Shown in pieces: positions 56,691 through 64,000 of a stretch of DNA of 64,000 bases. The stretch's first letter is position 1, and each line of letters starts with the position of its first letter. Made by a program: the position numbers and the translations under genes. The DNA is from Bicyclus anynana (taxonomy: Eukaryota; Arthropoda; Insecta; Lepidoptera; Nymphalidae). The notes beneath the pieces were generated by a model. It was given only the letters and a program-made list of their open reading frames with translations. It had not been told where the DNA came from and did not search any database. The stretch is taken from positions 7,459,107 through 7,523,106 of the forward strand of contig NC_069087.1 of the NCBI RefSeq assembly GCF_947172395.1, read 5' to 3'.

Positions 56691-58720
56691 TCAATGTGGC
56701 ATAATGTGAGGTGAGTTTGCCAAGTAATAAATTGTTCTTAATCTAACTAATACTCTACGTACGGTTTACCCCGAAGACGGAGCAACATTACGAGATGTTG
56801 ACTCTACAATTCATTGTATAGAAGTCAGTTTTTCGAGTCTTGGGATGTACTCGTAGTGGTACGGTGTACAAATAAGCGTTTGACAGTAGATAGTTGACAA
56901 GCAGCGCGTTAGTGTGTGGCATTTTCTTTATTTTCTGTTTTTTTTTTATGTTAAGAAACAAACTTTGAGTTTATACAAACAATAAAAATGCGCTTGGTCT
57001 GTCATCTTACCACTACACCTTAAGGAAAAGCTAGCGCTAAATTGCGACCCTGTGAAGAGAAATAGAGAAAGTATCGTCCAATGGCAGCGGAGTTGCCCCA
57101 GTGTATTCTTTCGTCGCAACGCAATGAAAGAGATATTTTCTGGTTGCACCGCCATTGGTTAATTTTGTTTATTTCTCTTCACGAGATTATCTCGATGATA
57201 GTATGATGATGATGATTGATGCGACTGTCCTTTAGTTTACCCTTCTTGACTGGTTTTAATGAAATACTAAGAAAAGGTTTTGCTTTGTTTCAGAATGTAA
57301 TCGAAATCGGATGGTTATTGTACGAGTGGGTCGCACCTGTGAGGCGCGACGCTTTAGGAACGAAGATCTATTTACATAAACAGTATTCATTTAAACTACT
57401 TATAGTTAGGTAAACAAGCTGTTATATATTACGATGTACCAACTGTACATTTATAGTACCTCGCCAAATGACCAGCTTCTATTTCGAAATGAGTAGATAC
57501 CTAATCATTCCCATATTTAGGTACTTGTTTTGCTTTGTGAACGTTAGATGGATGTTTGATAATGGATTTTGTTCGAGGCTTGACTTCTTCACTGTCAACG
57601 TTCTTAGTAATTCTCGAATCGTTAACGCTATTCGTTTACTCTTTAGTTATCTATGATCAAATTATACTTGTAACTGCACGGATGTTTCACATTGTATTCT
57701 CTTGTTTATAGTTTTGGCCGAGGAACTAATATTTTTTATTCAGATTAGTTGTTTTTTAAAATTAAAAAACGCAAGTTTAAGAATACTTGATTCAAGATTT
57801 TTACACGTATCCAACGTAACATTTTTAAAAGATAAAAGTAATCCACTTAGTTGCAATAAATACCCACCTATCTTTGTAATTACTTACGGAAGTTAAATAT
57901 TTGCTAGGTTACTTTATTTTTGCACTAAAATGTAAACATTAAAAGTAACTCTCCAAAATTACGACCTATAAATTTATGATGATCGAAAATTTAGCCCCGT
58001 TGGTTCTCTATAACTTATTTTATACTATTAGAATTATATATGTAGATAGTTTTGAAAACTTTTGGTTTGGTTTTGAAAGATATTTTGAATTTTGATGATC
58101 GTTAAGCTTAATTCCTGTCTTGTAGTTTCGACTATTGAGGGTTGCATTTGTTAAATAATGTTGGATGTATTAACATGTCAACAAAATGTGATAAATAGCT
58201 TTGGATATGACTTCAGACAGGAGACGTTTGAATAACATAGTTCAAATTAAGATCTCATCTGTAGATAGTTTACAAAATCTTAGATCTAGCCGAAGCCAAG
58301 AAGCTAAAATGATTATATTGTGTACCTTATATAATTACACTTTGGAATGAAGTGTCTCAAATTGTTTATCGAAATGTATACGGTAAAAGGAGCGGGTCTA
58401 TATTTGTGAGCATCTAAAGGTTTCGTTGTGCATGAAAAAAGAATAGAAGCGCATATTTCATGTCTTGCTACTACACCGATGGATGCTTAGCATTATCCTA
58501 ATATTAACAAAATGAATAATTTATGACTGTACATATTATTTTGATCTATTCCACTATACATAATAATGTGTAACGATTATTTTATTATAAGATATTTAAG
58601 TTTAGGAATTGATTTAAATTTTAGTTGTTAAATGCGTTACCAATGAATTTTAATATTTGACTTTGATCATGCTGAATTCGACGTATAGGTGTTTTATATT
58701 AATAAAGATTTATAAGGCAT
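56691..58720 (+). other. cv-2: cv-2 3'UTR with a probable intron at 56711-57293
   Basis: Twenty bases after the stop lies a strong donor (GAG|GTGAGT at 56711). A matching acceptor, TTTGCTTTGTTTCAG, ends at 57293, with a branch-like TACTAAG about 25 bp before it. An unspliced early poly(A) signal, AATAAA, lies at 56726-56731. Others lie at 57855-57860 and 58700-58705; the last is followed by a T/G-rich stretch and then AT-rich intergenic DNA. The junction is only 20 nt past the stop, so it should not trigger nonsense-mediated decay. A fragment of a dispersed repeat lies inside the intron. Confidence 0.5.
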
Positions 58721-61182
58721 GCCCTTACTTGTGCGTTTTTATCTTCATGTTGCATCATCAGGTTATTAATTCAAACGAAATACACCGTGCTAGGTTCACC
58801 GTCTGTAAGCCGCCCTGACATTTATTAGTTCAATACAAGAAACCCCATAACAATATTCAAACCTCAAACGAATTCACACGCTAGCGAAAAAAAAAATCAA
58901 TTAAAAAAAAATAAACATCCTGTTTAATTATATTTCGTAAGTATGAAGTTATTGAACTTCGACCTAGTTTAGGGAAAGTAAATTACCTCGGTTTCGGATT
59001 TCGGTTTAAGACGAAGGAAACTTCCAGGTGTATCATTTTTAGTAATGTAAGTACCTATCAAGAATCAAATCAGATGTTCTCGGATTTTTCTGGACTAAGT
59101 ACTGCCATTTTGCACAGAAATGAATAAAGTCGTTAACTTTCATGATAGTCAAAACTATGACGTGGAAAAACGCATAAGTTTGGACAAAGCTATCTAGTGT
59201 TGGTGTGAACTGCCAAAAAGATTATTGAAATTTATGCCTCATATAATCTTTGACTGTTTGATAAGATGGACAGTTATCTAAAAATAAATAAATGTGGCTT
59301 ATTACTTGCAGTAGGTACTTTGAGTGCTAAAACGCTATTAAATCTTCAGTATAATTAAATAAAACAACCTACTTACTATAAAACAACAAAATATAATATT
59401 GCCACACACATTGAAAAAAAAAGGCTAATTGATTTTTTAAACAGTATTTTTATAATGCAAGAGCTATAATTTAATTATATTTCATTAAATCGAATCTTGG
59501 AGATTTTTCTCTTTTTGGTTTTTTTGGATCTTAGCAATGTTACTGTAAATTGCGCCTTCTAATATATAGAGAAACTCACAATTTAAAAACATTTTTAACA
59601 CATTTGTCACTTAACCAATATCTACATATTGCAATTTTGAATCATTACATAATTGTTATTTTGAACTGTCTCCGTTAAACAGCCTTGCTATTGAATTTTA
59701 AAAAATCAAAATGCAAATTCATTTAGTAATTTTCCAATTAAATTTGTAATTTCGTCTACTTACACTTAATCTTTTATTTGCATTCCCTTTCAAAATAATA
59801 TCTTTGGGTTATTTTATAAGTCTACGTTTTATGTAGGCTTTTAAGTAAGTTATTTGAGATTGATTTATGTTATTTTAAGATAATGCAAACCTTGTCGCCA
59901 TATTATTAATATATTATATTTTACTATGACTTAAGTATAATAACTTGTATTATTTTCATACGAGTATTTTTACAAGTGTATAATTTAAATATAAATATTT
60001 TATCGCTCTCTGATATAGTATACATAATATTTCCATAAAGATTTATCTTGTAATTGTAATTAATATTTTTTTTAAATATAAAAATAAAGTTAAAATATAA
60101 TATAAAAATACATATTATAACATTATTGATGTTCAGATGAAATAAGTATTCGGTGGTGCGTTTATCCAAATTTGAATGTTTAAATAATGCATTTCTATCT
60201 TAAATGTTTAGATAAAAATATTTAATTATATAATCGATTTGAAGTTAAAAAATTCCAGATAAAATTAATGAATAGGATTGTTTCTTGCAGTTTCTGCACT
60301 TTAATATTGATATAACATATAAGTAATCAAAATACTTTGACAACGACTGCCGATATACTTACCTACATTGAAATAGGTAAATAACTGTTTTCAATATATT
60401 TATTACATTTTTTCAATATATTTCATTATGTACTAACATATTTAATTAAATATGTTATTTACATTATATGTTTATTTACGCATAATTTACCTACAATTAA
60501 AACATTGCCTGATGCTCGTATTAGGCATAAAATTATTAAAAGGCAGTTCCTAGTCATCCGATAATTAATTAATTCAACCATTTTAACAACTACTAATGAC
60601 ATAAATATATTCTTAAGTCTAATTCTATATTCTTCATAGTTACGTAGCACTCGTGCTGTCTAATGTGACATATTATACACAAAAATCACTCGTGCTACAA
60701 TGACCCTCATTACATGACAGTGGCATAAATACCTATTATCGGACGATTAGCGATAAATTAGCCAGGCAATAAGGTAAGGTACCTAGACACGACCATATTA
60801 CTATATATACGAGTATATTATATTCAATCAGTACCGAAGTTATGCGTTGAATATAACAAATATTTTATATTTTGTAACGTATATAAATATTTTAATTTAT
60901 ATGAACATTTTTATAGTTTTATGACATTTTCCTAGTTACAGCCTTGTCACTTGTTAATATTATCTAAATGATTATTGTATTTTTAATATAATTTTCGACA
61001 CTTTGTGTGTCAACAGTGAAACTATTCGACGATCAAAGAATTACCTAAATATAATATAATATTCATAGTTTGTTTTATTTTACGACGCCAATTATTTTCA
61101 TTTTTACAAACCTGCGGGGACTATGGATTTTTCCGGGAAAAAAAAGTTTATGCCTTAATCGGTATACAATACCAATTATAAA
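58721..61182. other. AT-rich intergenic DNA, no gene seen
   Basis: Very AT-rich, especially 59880-61080. Minus-strand frames at 59924-60169 and 60459-60650 are low-complexity. A Helitron scrap (CCTGCGGGGACTATGGATTT) lies at 61110-61145. Confidence 0.45.
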
Positions 61183-61476
61183 CAGTGGATATGACCTCTG
61201 CCTCCAATTCCGGAGGGAGTGCGTTCGAATCCAGTCTGGAGCATGCACCTCCAACGTTTCAGTTGTGTGCATTTTAAGAAATTAAAAATCACATGGCTCA
61301 ATCGGTGAAGGAAAAACATCGTGAAAACCCTGCATACCAGAGAATTTTCTTAATTCTCTGCGTGCGTAAAATCTGCCAATCCCCATTGGGCCAGCGTGGT
61401 GGACTATTGACCTAATTCCTCTCATTCATACAGGAGACTTGAGCTAAGCACTGAGCCGAATATGGGTTGAAAATGA
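61183..61476 (+). mobile_element. SINE family A
   Basis: AGTGGATATGACCTCTGCCT, box B GCGTTCGAATCCAG, CCATTGGGCCAGCGTGGTGG, end CGAATATGGGTTGA. The first ten bases of the head are missing. Confidence 0.8.
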
Positions 61477-61514
61477 TAATGTGCAGAAGGGTTGCACAGC
61501 AAGGGCTAGACTTA

Positions 61515-61742
61515 GTCGACCTCCGTGGCGCAGAGCGGTGAATTTACAAGACAGAGCAGCTGGGCTGGTTGAGGTTTTCTTAAATGGTCTAGGTCTGGCC
61601 GGTGGGAGGCTTTGACCGTGGCTAGTTACCAACCTGCCGAAAAAGACGTACCGCCAAGGGATTTAGCGTTCCGGTACGATGTCGTGTAGGAACCGAAGGG
61701 GGTGTGGATTTTCATCCTACTCCTAAAAATTAGCCCGCTTTT
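61515..61742 (+). mobile_element. SINE family B with deleted box B
   Basis: GACCTCCGTGGCGCAGAGCG head, then the middle part of the tRNA-like region including box B is lost. Body GAAAAAGACGTACCGCCAAG, GATGTCGTGTAGGAACCGAA, truncated at TTAGCCCGC. Confidence 0.75.
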
Positions 61743-61918
61743 AAAGACTTTTAGCACTGGTGTTGCTGCTCTCCGACACCGACCTGTGATTTGAAAAGTC
61801 TCTACAATAGGTTATACTCGTACTATCGGTCTAAAGGCCCCGTGTGCTGATCTGCAAGGTGTAGGAGGCACACGTGAGATTAGCAATTGAGGAGCTTGTA
61901 GGTTCTTTAAATGTCCTT

Positions 61919-62080
61919 CCCTAAAGTGCTGGAATGGCGACTCCGCACTAGAAAGCGCAGTGTTGGTCGACCCCCCAACTGGTGGACTAACATCAAGCGA
62001 GTCGCAGGGATTCGCTGGATGCAGGTGCTGGATGATGCAGCCTATGGCGCTTACCTAGAAGATGCACTCTTGACTTGACC
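61919..62080 (+). mobile_element. RTE-type LINE 3' fragment
   Basis: AAGTGCTGGAATGGCGACTC, GAAAGCGCAGTGTTGGTCGA, AACATCAAGCGAGTCGCAGG: encodes the VLEWRL-type end like 5286-5590, with frame breaks. Confidence 0.65.
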
Positions 62081-62322
62081 CGTGTTGTATGTGGTAGGGA
62101 AAACGGAAACTGGAAGGTCATTCCATAACTTCGCAATGCGAATCAGGAACTAAGAGCCGAAACGCTACTCGGGCTACTCGTAGTAGGCGTAAATATTAAG
62201 GTTGATACTGAGACTATAGAGACAGATAAACCTAATAGAAGTTATTTTACTTAGGGAATAACACTTGGGCCTTAACGCAATGCAGACCAGTATTCTAACT
62301 AGGCACATACTATAAAAATTTA

Positions 62323-62634
62323 TAGCCTTGATATCTCAGTGGATATGACCTTTGCTTCCGATTCCGGAGGGTGCAGTTTCGAATCCGGTCTGGGGCATGC
62401 ACCTCCAACTTTTCAGTGTGTATTTTAAGAAATTTAATGTCACGTGTTTCAAACGGTGAAGGAGAAACATCGTGAGGAAACCTGCATACTTGATAATTTT
62501 CTTAATTCTCTACGTATGTGAAGTCTGCCAATACGCATTGGGTCAGAGTGGTGGACTATTGGCTTAACCACTCTCATTCTGAGAGGAGACTCGTGCTCAG
62601 CAGTGAGCCGAACATGAGTTGATATTGATGACCA
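62323..62634 (+). mobile_element. full-length SINE family A
   Basis: GATATCTCAGTGGATATGAC head, TTTCGAATCCGG box B, GTTTCAAACGGTGAAGGAGA, end GAGCCGAACATGAGTTGATA. Confidence 0.82.
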
Positions 62635-63214
62635 TAAAACTAGGCAGTCTCCTTTCATTTTTAAACCTTTTTAAATAGTCGACCTCAATAAATTTCTTCA
62701 AAATATCGTTAATGTACAGCAGTTTAATAGTGATAGATCAAATGGCATCGAAAAAGAAATATTGTGGGTAGGTAAAGATTTAGGTAGGTATTATGAACAG
62801 CGGGATAGAATTTTAAATAGACCCATTACTTGCGTCTGGCGGTGAGCCAAACTTCTGTATTTTATGCCATCAAAATTATCTAGGACAATTTGGCGTCCGG
62901 TTTAAAACAGTGAATTTATTATTTTTATCCCACAGAATCTCTCTACAATAATATCTTCGGACGACGATTTTATTTTAAGTGTCCTATTTCACGAGAATTT
63001 ATACTGAGCTATAAATGTAGAGTATTCGCGAATGTAGCGCAAGCGAGATTTACAACTGAGATTTAAAAATTTTTAGTGATCTAAGTTCTAAGTACTCACA
63101 TACTCGTAGTAAACGAAAAAAAAGAAAAATCTTCAATGCATGCAAAAAATGCATTTTCATTAAATCTAGACAATTTTTGGATTGCCATTTAATTGAAGGA
63201 TGCAAAAATAAATA
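62635..63214. other. intergenic DNA between convergent genes
   Basis: AT-rich, no repeat family or exon recognised; contains ATGCATGCAAAAAATGCAT-like short palindromes near 63138. Confidence 0.4.
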
Positions 63215-63475
63215 AGAAATATTGTAAAAGATTTATTAATAAAGTAGATATAAACATTGTTCAGCCACACACATCAATTATACGAGAACAAGGGATTATT
63301 TTGTACAATAACATACATCTTACGAATACTTTAGAGTTTACCTAATTTTAGCTGTATGCTATTTGTTCAATAATTCCAAGACTCGAAAGGTTGAAGTACC
63401 AAAGTGTATGAAATATATAAATAACCTTAAATTTATTAATTTATTAAAGTACAAAAAGCGTTCAGATAAGTATGA
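63215..63475 (-). other. probable 3'UTR of the troponin C-like gene
   Basis: AT-rich sequence follows the stop codon on the minus strand. A minus-strand AATAAA lies at 63232-63237, about 240 bases downstream of the stop, a plausible poly(A) signal. No repeat family was recognised inside. Confidence 0.4.
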
Positions 63476-63504
63476 TTATTCGCCGGTCATCATCTCCATG
63501 AACT
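63476..63504 (-). CDS. last exon of an EF-hand gene, probably troponin C
   Basis: On the minus strand, TTTTTCTTTTCAG (AG at 63505-63506) is followed by AG TTC ATG and on to GAA TAA. With a preceding G this reads EFMEMMTGE and stop. That ends like the fourth EF-hand and C-terminus of insect troponin C, the calcium-binding subunit of muscle troponin. Only nine residues are available, so the call rests on a short match and a good acceptor. The rest of the gene would lie beyond the right edge of the window. It converges with cv-2. Confidence 0.55.
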
Positions 63505-63506
63505 CT

Positions 63507-64000
63507 GAAAAGAAAAATCACACGTAAGAAATTTAAAATAACTATTTCTAGATCTGAATTACGTGTATAGTCAATACTCTTCGTGTGTGATTCTATGAAT
63601 TTCATGCTATTACTGTTGTAGCTATTGTAAAACAATCTTATGTGTGTCTATTGCAAAACTTTACCCAATTTTTGATCTAACTCTCTGTTATACGATATAG
63701 TTCTAAAGTTTCCCCTTTGTATTTAACCAAGAATTGAGAAATGACACTTTCGTTAGGCATAGGTCAAACGTTTTTTGACGTAGCTAATTCAGATTTGTCT
63801 TTACATGTAGTTACACTAATTAACGCAGCGTTGCTAATTGCAACAATAACATTTGAATTTCAAATTATTGCATTTCAATAAATACTCAATATTATTTCCT
63901 AGTGCGATTAAAAAGGCATGAATAAGATTTTTCTCCAACTCTAAATACTCTAAATACAAATAATTAAGTCTATTGAATGAAGGCAGTCGTGATTTTATAA
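63507..64000 (-). other. intron of the troponin C-like gene, to the window edge
   Basis: AT-rich sequence upstream of the minus-strand acceptor. No further exon with EF-hand residues was recognised up to 64000. Confidence 0.35.

Overview
The window is nuclear DNA from an insect, almost certainly a moth or butterfly. It is AT-rich and intron-rich. It is littered with repeats whose ends fit lepidopteran mobile elements: Helitrons running from TC to CTAG with a TCTATACTAATATTATAAA-type 5' end, tRNA-derived SINEs, RTE-type and other LINE 3' ends, and several palindromic MITEs. There is no bacterial gene organisation. Most short open frames are chance frames or lie inside repeats.

One large gene dominates the plus strand. 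It is the crossveinless-2 / BMPER orthologue (cv-2), a secreted modulator of BMP signalling. Six coding exons can be placed at 11970-12063, 19763-19863, 46649-46919, 54046-54255, 54917-55167 and 55569-56690. Every junction keeps frame and has GT/AG ends. Together they encode 682 residues (680 with an alternative acceptor): a signal peptide, five VWC (cysteine-rich) domains, a VWD domain starting with the GDPH self-cleavage motif, a C8-type cysteine module and a basic, proline-rich tail. I see no TIL domain. A 3'UTR intron (56711-57293) and a long 3'UTR ending near 58700-58720 are likely.

Layout: 1-11885 is upstream, repeat-rich DNA without a recognisable gene. 11886-12063 is the signal-peptide exon, followed directly by a decayed tandem copy of itself cut by a SINE. 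12064-46648 holds two long introns (7.7 and 26.8 kb) with dozens of repeats and a few GC-richer, non-repetitive patches that may be enhancers. 46649-46919 is exon 3, followed by a Helitron and a decayed partial copy of that exon. 46920-54045 is intron 3. 54046-58720 holds the compact 3' half of the gene. 58721-63230 is AT-rich intergenic DNA with SINEs. At the right edge, on the minus strand, lies what looks like the last exon of an EF-hand, troponin C-like gene (stop at 63476-63478), so the two genes converge.

The most notable observations are the two independent partial duplications of cv-2 exons (exon 1 and exon 3) lying just downstream of their parents, the embedding of the 101-bp exon 2 between a SINE 40 bp upstream and a Helitron remnant downstream, a nested retroposon with clean 11-bp target duplications, a 34-bp minisatellite inside intron 5, and candidate Smad-type regulatory patches in the long introns.
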